This document shows, in pieces, positions 8,401 through 16,974 of a DNA stretch of 41,227 nt. Origin of the DNA: an uncultured Prevotellaceae bacterium (GTDB taxonomy: Bacteria; Bacteroidota; Bacteroidia; Bacteroidales; Bacteroidaceae). The DNA is taken from the NCBI GenBank assembly GCA_900320585.1, contig ONSV01000003.1, positions 1 to 41,227 of the forward strand, read 5' to 3'. The notes beneath the pieces were generated by a model. That model was not told where the DNA came from. It was given only the letters and a program-made list of their open reading frames with translations, and searched no databases. The translations under genes and the position numbers were made by a program. Every line of letters starts with the position of its first letter. Position 1 is the stretch's first letter.

Positions 8401-9662
8401 TCGTGCCTTTCGCCCAGCACCACACCATGTTCGTAGACCGCAGCTGCCTCGACAAGATTGTCTACAACCTGCTCAGCAACGCCTTCAAGTATACCCCACG
8501 AAAAGGAGACGTCACCGTGAGGGTGAAGTTGACCGACGGACAGCTCGTCATCCGTGTGGAGGACACCGGCGTGGGAGTGCCCAAAGACCGTCAGCCCACG
8601 CTCTTCACCCGGTTCATGCAGGCCGGCAATGCCGCCAACAGCAGCGGCATAGGCCTCAATTTCACCGAACAGCTGGCATTGGCGCACCATGGCCAAATCT
8701 CGTTCGAGGAGAACCCCGCCGGAGGCAGCATCTTCATCGTGAGGATTCCTGAGTCGGCAGAAAGCTACCAGCCCGAGGAGTTCATGGAGGAGAGCAGGAT
8801 TGACCAAGTGGCCGAGCAGGAGGCGGGCACTTCAGAACAATGGCGGCAATACCGCGAACTGGCCTCGGCACCCCTCAACGACCGGCGGGTGCTTGTGGTG
8901 GACGACGATGATGACCTGCGCGAGTATATCCGGGGCGAACTGGCTCCTTTCTTCACCATCGAGGTGGCACAGAACGGGGCGGAGGCCCTGGAGCGCATTG
9001 GCAAGGCGCCGGCCATCGACCTGGTGGTGAGCGACATCAAGATGCCGCAGATGGATGGCATAGAACTGCTCAAGCGCATGCGTGCCGACGACGAGGTGTT
9101 CGACATCCCCTTCATCTTGCTCACAGCCCTTGGAAGCATCGAGAAGCAACTCCAGGGAGCACGCTTCGGGGCCGACGCCTACATCCCGAAACCATTCAAC
9201 TCGGCCCTGCTCGTGAGCAAGTGCATCGGTCTGCTCGAGCAGCGCGACCGCCTGCGCAAGGCCTATTCGGCACCACAGGCCACCGATGCCGCCCCTTCGG
9301 CCAACATGGCGGAGCCCTCGCCCCTTATCGCCAGCGAGCGCGACCGCAAGTTCCGCGAGATTGTCGACCTGAAAATCAGCCACAACCTCTCCAATCCCGA
9401 CTTCGTGGTCGACGACCTGGCACAGGCCACGGGCTATGGCCGCTCACAGTTCTACAGCAAGATGACCGAGGTGACGGGCATGACCCCCAAGGAATATATC
9501 CGGCAGAAGCGCATGGCGCGTGCCGCCGAGCTGCTGCGCGGCGGAGAGATGACCACCGTGGCCGAGGTGGCCTATCAGGTGGGCTTCACCGACTCGCTCT
9601 ACTTCAGCCGTTGCTTCAAGCAGCATTTTGGCGTCACGCCGTCGAAATACCAGAAAGGATAA
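5427..9662 (+). CDS. Hybrid two-component system sensor-regulator (HTCS), pectin locus activator
   Basis: 1411 aa, one polypeptide holding a whole two-component pathway. Order: signal peptide (1-20); periplasmic sensor of many Reg_prop beta-propeller blades (motifs such as WIGT and WVSQ recur to about 780); Y_Y_Y domain (about 790-840); transmembrane helix (about 849-873); HisKA with HEFRTPL and phospho-acceptor His901; HATPase_c with NAFKYTP, DTGVGVP and SSGIGLNF; receiver with VVDDDDD and phospho-Asp1203 in SDIKMPQMDG; AraC-type HTH over the last roughly 105 residues. All catalytic residues are intact. HTCSs bind oligosaccharides in the periplasm and activate the adjacent susCD and enzyme genes. 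Start: the frame is open to 5211, but ATG 5427 is the first that gives a signal peptide and lies downstream of the promoter. It converges on susD-susC. Confidence 0.97.
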   Translation: MNRLLTTLSLCLSMLTSWGQIELKYRDLSTEDGLPSNSIINIVQDPQGYIWMATSDGLCRYDGYSSDVLRHEENGNNKLLLTNQLRWLSQNPNGLLFIRLQGERYSCYDTNKRRFVRFIPDGNDQKNYCDCVFTPEGDTWLWYTYSGCIEVKYHEGKITSREYNESNGQLSSNDVRFILPDSRHRVWIGTAKGLYVKEEKAVNTLRCVDSRHTFTNAVEMGKNIYFATSDRQIMHADTQGRLQTDVATFPSWTAGNRIRGLAAIDDSHMLVITNTTTYRFDTTTHSVTVNDIQMPEGTVYRDNAGNFYIGDNHVNVYYIDRKRHEIYTFNVLDRQLLRKRGITPYMVETGKDGKIWITTTGNGLFVYDPATRQQAHFSPKSGPSPIKSDYLYGQLIDRSGNIWVSQENMGISVITDMPPGVKRCYAAPSLSPDYVNLFRSLRQTSDQRIWVGNLMGGTYMLEGGNTLRQTSIGVDDDMLSVCVDPKGHTWIGTRNKGVSVDGRFYSNVADDPTSLPLGKVFDLFCDNKQRMWVAVNRGALCLALPQADGTYKFRRFLYEEPLMRNVTKLVQTRSGAIFAGCSDGVVVFNPEQLISDPHGYHHYNSENSTLGLFEIRDILEDAAGQVWLASAGGGIYKVANTSDIDNLKFEQFDTRHGLADNTANSIVADASGLLWIGTNYGLSKLDPKTMSFTTYFLSADKLGDVYSENSSCRMADGTLVLGTNNGVVCFNPQTTPLDSSEGRHLVVTNLLVNGTMYSDDEPNGDVKLPHRQNSLTFRFSDMVFDFPHNTEYEYMLEGIDRTWSQPTRQNEAVYKDLEPGSYVFHVRIVGEDPGKEATMKVVIRQPWWNTWWAWLIYLTVVGFIAWYIIRLLLITYSMRNHIRMEREISDFKQKLFMDLSHEFRTPLTLIQGSMDRMRKAGELPANLRQPMSNMRRSTDRMMRLINQLLEMHKLQSGKLSLRLQETDVIRFLRDITMTFSDLAQNREMNLLFVPFAQHHTMFVDRSCLDKIVYNLLSNAFKYTPRKGDVTVRVKLTDGQLVIRVEDTGVGVPKDRQPTLFTRFMQAGNAANSSGIGLNFTEQLALAHHGQISFEENPAGGSIFIVRIPESAESYQPEEFMEESRIDQVAEQEAGTSEQWRQYRELASAPLNDRRVLVVDDDDDLREYIRGELAPFFTIEVAQNGAEALERIGKAPAIDLVVSDIKMPQMDGIELLKRMRADDEVFDIPFILLTALGSIEKQLQGARFGADAYIPKPFNSALLVSKCIGLLEQRDRLRKAYSAPQATDAAPSANMAEPSPLIASERDRKFREIVDLKISHNLSNPDFVVDDLAQATGYGRSQFYSKMTEVTGMTPKEYIRQKRMARAAELLRGGEMTTVAEVAYQVGFTDSLYFSRCFKQHFGVTPSKYQKG

Positions 9663-9667
9663 TACAA

Positions 9668-9709
9668 GCGTTGGCCATCTGTCACAGACGGCCAACGCGA
9701 CTCTTTTTT
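9668..9709 (+). terminator. Rho-independent terminator of the HTCS gene
   Basis: GCGTTGGCC (9668-9676) pairs with GGCCAACGC (9690-9698), followed by TTTTTT (9704-9709). It lies 6 nt after the stop codon. Confidence 0.9.
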
Positions 9710-9797
9710 ACCTAAAACCTAAAAATTAACCTATCAAATAAGAATCATTGTCTGCTAATGAATTTGGGCAATGAATCAACTGCATGAGCATTTATGA

Positions 9798-11957
9798 TTA
9801 ATATCCTGGATTCTGCCATGCGGCCTTCTGCGCGTCGCTCAGGTTGGTTCCATCCTCGTTCTGCAGCATGTCGATGAATGCCTGTGGGATGGGGCGCAGC
9901 TCATGCTTGTTGGCCGTGATGTTGGGAGCAGCCTCGGGGTTGAAGGCCTTGGCACGCTTGATGAGCAGGCCGGCGCGGCTCAGCTCTTCCCAGCGGTTCC
10001 ACTCGCCCAGCAACTCGCGGGTGCGCTCGTTGAAGATGAAGTTGAGCATGCGGTCGTAGTCGCTGGTGCACCCCAGCTTCTGGAGCACGGCCTCGTCCTC
10101 TGCGGGCAGCTGGGTGTAGCTGGCAATCTGCAGGCTGGAGGCGGCAGTGGTGCGCTCGATGCCGGTGGAGAGATAGTAAGAGCTCTTCCAGGGATTGGAT
10201 TTCTCCCACACCTTCTGGTTCGACATCTTGGTGTTGGTCTCGTCTACGCAGGCACTGGTGGCACCGTTGGTGGAGTTGTCGGTGAAGGCGATGGAGCCAT
10301 CGACGTAGTACTCGCGGTCCTCACCGTCTTTCCACTGACCGCGTGCACGCAGTTGGTTCACGGTGTTGATGGCCTCTTGGTAGTTGCCCAGGCGCACCAG
10401 TGCCTCGGCTTTCACGAGATAGGTCTCACCGGTGCGGGCCATAATCACGTCGCGGTGTGCGTCGCCCTTCTCAGCGGTGCGCGAGCCGTCGGTGGTCTTG
10501 TTGATGCCGCAGAACACGTTGGATGTGGCGGTGTTGCCGCTCACGCCGTAGTTATACATGGCATATTTGCCGCCCAGGTATACGGGGAACACGTTGGGCA
10601 CCCATTTGCCTGTCTCGGGGTGTACGAACGAGTGGGCCTGTGCGCCACGTCCGAAGGTGCCGTAGGTCGACTCATCCTGGAAACGTGGGTCGTCCTTCTT
10701 GTTGAGGATGAACACGATGGCATAGTCGCCAATGTTGGGCACGGCCTCCAGGGCGATGCCATTGTCGGCAGCCACCTTGTCGGGGTCGTAGACAGAGACT
10801 TCCTTGCCTTCGGCATTCTTCACCTTCTTCATCACAGGGATGTTGTTCAGGCCATACACGGTCTTGAAGGTCTTCCACATGCGTGCGTCGTTCACGTTGT
10901 CGAAGATGGCATAGGTATACTCCGTGGGACGGCAACGCTGGAAGTCCATCTCGCCGATGAACTGGCCACGCTTCACCCACGAGCCCGAGAAGTTGGAGAA
11001 CTGCGGACCGAAGTAGTTGTAGGTACGGTTGCCGAAGCGGCCCTGTGTAGAGGTGGCATCGTTGTGCTCGGCACACATCAGCACCTCTTTCGAGCCCTCG
11101 ATATTGCAGTCCACGCCCGTCCAGTTGGCATAGAGGTTGGCGTAGTCGGCCTCGAGCGGGCAGGCGGTAATCACCTCGTTGCAGAGCGAGATGACGCGGT
11201 TCAGGTCGGTGGCCTTGTCGTATTTGGCGTTCCAGCTGGCGCAGCGCTCACTCTGACGGAAGAGCAGGGCCTTGGCCAGGAAGTGGGCGGCGGTGTATTT
11301 TGTCCAGGTGCCATTGCCACGCCATTTGTCGGTGCGCAGCAGGTTGTAGGCCTCTTCGAAGTCGGCAATCACCTGGTTCAGGGTCTCCTCCTCAGAGGCG
11401 CGGGTGTAGAACTTGGTCACGCCAGAGGCCGGCTCGGTCTGCAGCACCACGCCGCCATACTGTGCGAACAACCGGTAGTAGTTGTAGCCACGGAGGAAGT
11501 GGGCCTCGCCCAGTGCGCTCTTGCGCGACTGCTCGTTGGCCACCTGCTCGGCACGTGCGATGACGAGGTTGGCGGTAGAGATGCCGTAGTACATCTGGTT
11601 CCAGAGTCCCGATACGGGCGGGCAGTTGTTGTTGGCTGCACCCAGGGCCCTCGTGCAGTCGAGTGGCTGGAGTCGGTTGTCGTAGGTGTTCCATGGCTCA
11701 GAGGTAAGGTCGGCGCCGTTGGTGAACTCGTCGCAACCGTAGAGGGTGATGCCATAGGCCCACTCATAACCGAAATGCCAGCGAATGTTGCCATAGAGAC
11801 CGGCTGCCATGGCGAGGGCGCCGTCCTCGGTCTTCAGCAGGTCCTCGGAGAGCAGGTGTCCGCCGTCCTCCTCGAGGAAGCTGTCTGTACATGATGTGCC
11901 GCCGAATGCGAGAAGCAGGGCCACCACACCAGTTGTGATTTTATTGATGGTATTCAT
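9798..11957 (-). CDS. SusD/RagB-family outer-membrane glycan-binding lipoprotein
   Basis: 719 aa. The signal peptide ends in a lipobox-like GGTSC, so Cys27 is the likely lipidation site and the mature protein sits on the outer surface. SusD-like features: N-terminal helical part with TDSFLEED..., the NQMYYGISTANLVIARA and LGEAHFLRGYNYYRLFAQYGGV stretches (the typical TPR-like RagB pattern), a C-terminal FIFNERTRELLGEWNRWEELSRAGLL motif, and a final DAQKAAWQNPGY that fits the family's ending. SusD proteins capture oligosaccharides and hand them to their SusC partner, which lies 36 nt upstream in the same operon. It is longer than the roughly 500-600 aa usual for the family; the excess appears to be in the middle. 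Substrate (RG-I) is inferred from neighbours only. Confidence 0.95.
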   Translation of the reverse strand: MNTINKITTGVVALLLAFGGTSCTDSFLEEDGGHLLSEDLLKTEDGALAMAAGLYGNIRWHFGYEWAYGITLYGCDEFTNGADLTSEPWNTYDNRLQPLDCTRALGAANNNCPPVSGLWNQMYYGISTANLVIARAEQVANEQSRKSALGEAHFLRGYNYYRLFAQYGGVVLQTEPASGVTKFYTRASEEETLNQVIADFEEAYNLLRTDKWRGNGTWTKYTAAHFLAKALLFRQSERCASWNAKYDKATDLNRVISLCNEVITACPLEADYANLYANWTGVDCNIEGSKEVLMCAEHNDATSTQGRFGNRTYNYFGPQFSNFSGSWVKRGQFIGEMDFQRCRPTEYTYAIFDNVNDARMWKTFKTVYGLNNIPVMKKVKNAEGKEVSVYDPDKVAADNGIALEAVPNIGDYAIVFILNKKDDPRFQDESTYGTFGRGAQAHSFVHPETGKWVPNVFPVYLGGKYAMYNYGVSGNTATSNVFCGINKTTDGSRTAEKGDAHRDVIMARTGETYLVKAEALVRLGNYQEAINTVNQLRARGQWKDGEDREYYVDGSIAFTDNSTNGATSACVDETNTKMSNQKVWEKSNPWKSSYYLSTGIERTTAASSLQIASYTQLPAEDEAVLQKLGCTSDYDRMLNFIFNERTRELLGEWNRWEELSRAGLLIKRAKAFNPEAAPNITANKHELRPIPQAFIDMLQNEDGTNLSDAQKAAWQNPGY

Positions 11958-11993
11958 AATTGTTCTATATGGTTATGGTTTGACGATGTGTGA

Positions 11994-14900
11994 TTAGAAA
12001 TCAAGCTGCAGGCCCACGGTGAAACCTCTGTTGAAGTAGGTGGCTCCGGTATCGAGGTCCATGAAGTCGACCGACGAGGCGAGCATGCCGAGGTTGCGGC
12101 CCTGGATGTAGATCTTGGCACCACTGATTCCGATGCGGTTGCAGAGGGTCTTGTCGAGGCGGTAGCCCAGCGACAGGTTGCGGATCTTGATGAACGAGGC
12201 GTCCTTGAATCCGAGCAGGCTGGAGTAGCTGTCGCCGCCGGCCGTGCTGTAGACGGGTTTCTGCCACTCGGCACCGGTATTGTCGGGAGTCCAGTAGTCG
12301 ATCTCGCGCTGTGCGTACATACCATACTGTCCTTCGCCGCCTGTGCTGATCATATACTTGAATCGTCCGAAGAGGTCGATGGAGAGTTCCAGTCCCTTCC
12401 ACGAGAAGGTGTTGCTCCATCCGAGGGTCCAGCGTGGGTTCCTGTTGCCCAGGATCACACGGTCTTTGTCATCAATCACATAGTCGCCGTTCTGGTCTAC
12501 GGGGCGCACGCTACCGGCAGTGAACTTGTGGCCTTTCTCATTGAACTTGGCCATCTCGGCGGCGTCGCTCTCCTGCCACAGTCCGTTGTTGTCGTATCCG
12601 TAGTACACGGCGATGCTCTCACCGATAAACCATGAGTTGGCGATGTCGTCTTCCTTGCCGTTGGCCAGCTCCACGATCTCGTCTTTCTGGTAGGCGGCAT
12701 TGATGGTGCTGCTCCACTCGAATCCGGCCACGCGGACGGGGATGACGTTGAGGGTGAGGTCGAAACCTTTGTTCTTGGTCTCACCGATATTGGCCATCAT
12801 CGAGGGATAGCCGGTGAGCGATGGCAGCGACTGCTGCAGGAGCAGGTCCTTGGTGCGCGAGGTATAGAGGTCGATGCTACCGTTGATGCGGCCGCGCAGG
12901 AAGCTGAAGTCGATACCGAAGTTATACTGCGTGGTGCGCTCCCAGCCCAGGTCCTTGTTGGCCATACGGGTCTGGTTGTTGGTGTAGTAGGGCTCGTTGG
13001 TGATGAGGATACGCTCGTTGGCGGTGCTGAACGGCATATAGAACGACTGGATGGTACCCAGTGTGCCATAGGCGCTCACCGAGGCGTTGCCGGTGGTACC
13101 CACACCGAAGCGGAGCTTCAACTGGTCGAGCCAGCTCACGTCCTTGAGGAAGCTCTCCTGCTCCATGCGCCATCCGATGGCCATCGAGGGGAAGAAGCTC
13201 CACTTGTTGCCTTTTGCCAGCACCGAGGCGCCGTCGTAGCGGCCCGATACGGTGAGCAGGTAGCGGTCCTTGAACGAGTAGTTGACGCGTGCCATATAGG
13301 AGAGCAGCTGGTTCTGCGAGAATCCCGAGCCCATGCTGGCCTGGTTGTCGGTATTGGTCACGTCGATGTCGCCGAAGTTGTTCCAGAGGAACGAGGGCAT
13401 GTAGATGCGCTGTGCGCTCATGTTGCCGCTCTCGGCGTTGTATTTGGTGGCACTGTGGAGCAGGGTCACGCCCACGGAGTGGTCGCCGAAGATGCGGTTG
13501 TAGAGCAGCATGTTGTCGAGTGTCCAGGTGAAGTGGCGGTCGTCGGAACGGCGTGCGTAGTTGTTGCCGCCCTTACGTGTGGCCGAGCTGGAGTCGAGGA
13601 ACTGTCCGGTGCGTGAGTAGCGGAAGTCGGGACCGAACTGCACCTTGTACATCAGGCCCTGGAGGGGCTCGATGATCTTGCCGAAGTCGATCTGGGCGTA
13701 GAAGCTACCCATGGCGCGGAAGTACTCGCGGTTGTCTTTCGATTTCTTCCACTCGTCGATCACGGTGTAGGCGTTCACCACCGAACCACCGGGCTGGTCG
13801 ATGATCTCGCCCGAGTCGTCGTAGGGTACGGTGTAGCGTGGCAGGGCTTTGGCGGCGTTGTAGATGTCGGTGGGACCCGACGAGGTGCCCACCTGTCCGG
13901 TACGTGAGTAGCCGTATTTCTGCTTGCTCCATGAGGCGTTGATCGAACCGCCCATCTTGAACCACTTGGTGGCCTGGATGTCGGTGGTCAGGGCAGCGTT
14001 GTAGCGCTTGTATTGCTGGCCTTTCTGGGTTCCCTCATTGTCGAGGTAGCCAAAGGAGAACGAGCTCTGTATATCTTTCGTTCCGCCCGATGCGCGGAGG
14101 TTGTGCTCCTGGGTGACGCCGGTCTGTGTCACGAAGCTGGCCCAGTCGGTGTTGTCGACGAGCGAACCGTTCCATGAGCCGTTGGCCCATCCCTTGTTCA
14201 CGTTGGCCAGTGCATAGGGGTCGCCCGAGAAGTAGTCCTGGTCGCGGTCCTGGTTGGGTTGGTCGCCACGCGGATTGGTGGTGGGGTCGGCATTGTAGTA
14301 TGCCCAGCGGCGCCAGGTGATATAGTCGGAGGCGCTGAAGGCAGGGCTCTTGTCGACGAGTTTCTCGAAAGTCATGCTGCCCGAGTAGGTGAGCTGCAGC
14401 TTGCCCTCCTTACCGCGCTTGGTGGTGATGAGCACCACGCCGTTGGCGCCACGGCTACCGTAGATGGCTGTCGAGGAGGCGTCTTTGAGGATGTCGATGG
14501 CCTCGATGTCGCGGGGGTTGAGGTTGTCGATGCCGTCGTTCACGGGGATACCGTCTACCACATAGAGTGGTGAGTTGCTGGCATTGATGGAGCGGGAACC
14601 ACGGATGAGGATGCTACCCACCGTTCCCGGTCGCTCACTGGTGGTGATGTCCACACCGGCGGCCTTGCCCTGCAGGGCCTCGAAGGCGTTGCTCACGGGC
14701 CGGTTGTTGAGTTGTTCTTCGTTCACGCGGGTCAGGGCACCTGTCACATCGCTCTTGCGCTGGATGCCGTATCCCACTACCACCACCTCGTCGAGCAGAG
14801 CGTTGTCTTCCTTGAGGGTGATGTTGAGGTTGGAGCGCCCACCGAGTTTCACGTTCTGGGTGAGGTAGCCCACATAGCTGAACGTGAGGGTGGCGTTGGG

Positions 14901-15119
14901 GGCAGCCTCGAGCGAGTAGTTTCCGTCGAGGTCGGTGATGGCACCCACGCTGGCTCCGTTCTCGATGACCGTCACGCCGATGAGGGGTTCACCGGCCTCG
15001 TCGGTCACCGTTCCTGTCACTTGCTGCTTCTGCGCACCTTGCGCAAACATCGCCTGCGACACGCCGAAGAGCATGCCCAGAGTGATGAAAAGCATCAAAA
15101 AAATGTGTTTCTTTGACAT
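11994..15119 (-). CDS. SusC/RagA-family TonB-dependent outer-membrane transporter
   Basis: 1041 aa. Order: signal peptide (1 to about 26, ending MFAQG); CarboxypepD_reg-like N-terminal extension (VTGTVTDEAGEPLIGVTVIENG, about 34-110); a TonB-box-like segment DEVVVVGYG, the standard SusC signature; the plug domain (GKAAGVDITTSERPG, SILIRGSRSINASNSPLYVVDGIP); then the 22-strand barrel ending in an aromatic residue (VGLQLDF), as outer-membrane barrels do. SusC proteins import oligosaccharides into the periplasm using energy from TonB-ExbBD, with SusD as the lid. First gene of the susC-susD operon; it converges with the HTCS that probably activates it. Intact, with no frameshift. No anti-sigma-factor interaction (STN) domain is seen, in keeping with HTCS rather than ECF-sigma control. 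Confidence 0.97.
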   Translation of the reverse strand: MSKKHIFLMLFITLGMLFGVSQAMFAQGAQKQQVTGTVTDEAGEPLIGVTVIENGASVGAITDLDGNYSLEAAPNATLTFSYVGYLTQNVKLGGRSNLNITLKEDNALLDEVVVVGYGIQRKSDVTGALTRVNEEQLNNRPVSNAFEALQGKAAGVDITTSERPGTVGSILIRGSRSINASNSPLYVVDGIPVNDGIDNLNPRDIEAIDILKDASSTAIYGSRGANGVVLITTKRGKEGKLQLTYSGSMTFEKLVDKSPAFSASDYITWRRWAYYNADPTTNPRGDQPNQDRDQDYFSGDPYALANVNKGWANGSWNGSLVDNTDWASFVTQTGVTQEHNLRASGGTKDIQSSFSFGYLDNEGTQKGQQYKRYNAALTTDIQATKWFKMGGSINASWSKQKYGYSRTGQVGTSSGPTDIYNAAKALPRYTVPYDDSGEIIDQPGGSVVNAYTVIDEWKKSKDNREYFRAMGSFYAQIDFGKIIEPLQGLMYKVQFGPDFRYSRTGQFLDSSSATRKGGNNYARRSDDRHFTWTLDNMLLYNRIFGDHSVGVTLLHSATKYNAESGNMSAQRIYMPSFLWNNFGDIDVTNTDNQASMGSGFSQNQLLSYMARVNYSFKDRYLLTVSGRYDGASVLAKGNKWSFFPSMAIGWRMEQESFLKDVSWLDQLKLRFGVGTTGNASVSAYGTLGTIQSFYMPFSTANERILITNEPYYTNNQTRMANKDLGWERTTQYNFGIDFSFLRGRINGSIDLYTSRTKDLLLQQSLPSLTGYPSMMANIGETKNKGFDLTLNVIPVRVAGFEWSSTINAAYQKDEIVELANGKEDDIANSWFIGESIAVYYGYDNNGLWQESDAAEMAKFNEKGHKFTAGSVRPVDQNGDYVIDDKDRVILGNRNPRWTLGWSNTFSWKGLELSIDLFGRFKYMISTGGEGQYGMYAQREIDYWTPDNTGAEWQKPVYSTAGGDSYSSLLGFKDASFIKIRNLSLGYRLDKTLCNRIGISGAKIYIQGRNLGMLASSVDFMDLDTGATYFNRGFTVGLQLDF

Positions 15120-15186
15120 AGGTTTTTAATTAGGTGAATGATTAGTTATTGAATGATTTGTATGGTCGGGTGAGGTTGTTGTGCTG

Positions 15187-15194
15187 CAAAATTA
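15187..15194 (-). promoter_or_regulatory. -7 box upstream of susC
   Basis: TAATTTTG on the minus strand ends 67 nt before the susC ATG. No TTTG at the -33 distance is seen, consistent with an activator-dependent promoter (inference). The rest of 15120-15304 shows no gene. Confidence 0.5.
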
Positions 15195-15304
15195 TGCGAA
15201 TTAAGGGGCTGTCGCCATGCGATTTCGTCCGATTTTCATGTGTTTCTGTCTGTTTTATGCGTTTTTTTCCAGAGAAACAGCTGGTCTGCCCCCTTGTCGG
15301 CGCA

Positions 15305-16738
15305 TCAGCGTGTGCCCAGTCCGTCGGGGGTGTCCACATGGTCCATCACCAGGCCCTCCACATCGGTGGTGATGATCGACGGACGGCTGTCGGGCTGGTC
15401 GAGCATGAAGGTGACGTGGCTCAGCTGCAGGCCACGCACGTGACGGGCGAAGAGGCCGTAGGCGGGACAGGTGCCTAAGAATTTTGCGGGTTCGGGGTAT
15501 TTGGTGCCCAGCTCGGGGTAGTCGGCGGGCACTTGCCGCTGGATGCCGCCGCGGTAGCGTATCTGTATGTTGCTCAGGCGGATGTTCTCTATGGGGTAGC
15601 CGGGCATGCCTGTGATTTGAATGCCCGAGAGCGAGTCGCAGTCGTCGATGGTCACGTTGCTGATCTGTATGTCGCGTGCCGACGACACATCGGTGCGCTC
15701 CTTGGGGCCGCGGTTGCGGCATCCGGTGGTGATGTAGATGGGATAGTGGTGCACGTGGCTCATCGAGATATTGCTCACCACGATGTTCTCCATCTTGCCC
15801 TGGTCTACCTCCTCGAAGGCCAGTCCGCTGCTGTAGAAGCAATTGCAGCCGGTGATGGTGATGTTGCGGTAGCCGCCATTGCTCTCCGTACCCAGTTTGA
15901 TACGTCCGCACACCCAGTTCACCTTCTCGGGCACGTAGGTGGCGTCGAGCACGGTGCCCACCTTGTAGCCGGTCACCAGGCAGTTGGCGATAAGGATGTT
16001 CTCGCACACCACGGGGCGCTTCAGGGCATACGAGCTCTTGAGTACGAGGGCGTCGTCGTGTGGGGTGTTGATCTTGCAGTTCGACACGGTGGTGAACCGA
16101 CAGCAGTCGATGTCGATGCCGTCGCGGTTGGTGTCGATGAGCACGTTGTCGATGGTGGCGAAGTCGCAGCCGGTGATGATGATGGCGAAGTGGCCGCCTC
16201 GGTAGATGGTGATGTCGCGGATGAGCACGTTGCGGCAGAGCTTCAGCGCGATGGCCTTGTCGCCGGTGCCGATGCTCCCGCCCTGCACCTGCCCTGCGGT
16301 CTCGGTGTCGTGGCGGGTGAGTCCGCGCCCGTCAATCATCCCGCGGCCGGTAATCGACACGTTGGTCTGCCCCTCGGCCCAGATGAGCGAGTTGTGGAAG
16401 TAGGTGTGGCCACCATCCTGGTATTCTGGTCCGCCGAAGGTCTCCGAGGGGTCGTAGGCTCCCCGCTCGTCGGTGGCGGTGATGGTGGCGCCGGCGGTCA
16501 GGTGCAGCTCGATGTTGCTTTTTAGGTGTATGCTTCCCGAGAGGTAGTTGCCGGCGGGCAGCACCACGGTACCGCCGCCCTGCTGTGCGCAGTGTTCGAT
16601 GGCGGCATTGATGGCTGGAGAGTCGAGGGTTTTTCCGTCGCCCTTGGCTCCGAAGTCTCTTACGTTCACGTCGGTGGATGCGGCTTGCAGTGATGCCGTC
16701 GCAAGAATGGCAAAAAAGAGTACGAATGTCTTCTTCAT
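15305..16738 (-). CDS. GH28 family glycoside hydrolase (polygalacturonase/rhamnogalacturonan hydrolase type)
   Basis: 477 aa with signal peptide (MKKTFVLFFAILATASLQAA). The start of the mature part, VNVRDFGAKGDGKTLDSPAINAAIEHC, is the classical opening of right-handed parallel beta-helix pectinases. GH28 catalytic landmarks: N204-R-D206-GID209 (family NTD, with Arg replacing Thr), HDD (227-229) with the two Asp, and GRIKLGTES (the RIK element). The family normally also has a G-H-G His; here that position is not obvious. GH28 hydrolyses alpha-galacturonosyl bonds in homogalacturonan or the galacturonate-rhamnose backbone of RG-I. Context (rhamnose mutarotase, CE12 esterases, GH105) favours an RG-I-related substrate, but specificity cannot be read from sequence. 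Alternative: a rhamnosidase-type or xylogalacturonan-type member. Confidence 0.88.
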   Translation of the reverse strand: MKKTFVLFFAILATASLQAASTDVNVRDFGAKGDGKTLDSPAINAAIEHCAQQGGGTVVLPAGNYLSGSIHLKSNIELHLTAGATITATDERGAYDPSETFGGPEYQDGGHTYFHNSLIWAEGQTNVSITGRGMIDGRGLTRHDTETAGQVQGGSIGTGDKAIALKLCRNVLIRDITIYRGGHFAIIITGCDFATIDNVLIDTNRDGIDIDCCRFTTVSNCKINTPHDDALVLKSSYALKRPVVCENILIANCLVTGYKVGTVLDATYVPEKVNWVCGRIKLGTESNGGYRNITITGCNCFYSSGLAFEEVDQGKMENIVVSNISMSHVHHYPIYITTGCRNRGPKERTDVSSARDIQISNVTIDDCDSLSGIQITGMPGYPIENIRLSNIQIRYRGGIQRQVPADYPELGTKYPEPAKFLGTCPAYGLFARHVRGLQLSHVTFMLDQPDSRPSIITTDVEGLVMDHVDTPDGLGTR

Positions 16739-16788
16739 TTTGATAGGTGGTAGTGATAGGTTGTTGAGGTTTTTCAGGTTGTCAACCG

Positions 16789-16796
16789 CAAAGATA
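16789..16796 (-). promoter_or_regulatory. -7 box upstream of the GH28 gene
   Basis: TATCTTTG on the minus strand ends 50 nt before the GH28 ATG. No convincing -33 element is seen. Confidence 0.5.
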
Positions 16797-16907
16797 ATGC
16801 ATTCTCTCGTGTATGTATTTGTGAAGAATGTCCGAAAAAGTGGTGATTTTGTACAAAATCACTTGAAATTAAGATGAAAATAGGGGTTCGGGAAAAGAAA
16901 AATATGC

Positions 16908-16915
16908 TAATTTTG
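16908..16915 (+). promoter_or_regulatory. -7 box upstream of rhaM
   Basis: TAATTTTG on the plus strand, 59 nt before the rhaM ATG. It faces away from the GH28 promoter, so the 16739-16974 gap is a divergent regulatory region. The -33 element is not clear. Confidence 0.5.
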
Positions 16916-16974
16916 TGGCATCATCCGATTTTCCAAACTACAATCTATATTTCAATTCAAAAAGACCTACAACT

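Noticed and set aside
9903-11894. A 663-codon plus-strand frame opposite susD
   Set aside because: Mirror image of susD codon use (rarity of TTA, CTA and TCA codons keeps the opposite frame open); no promoter or domain.
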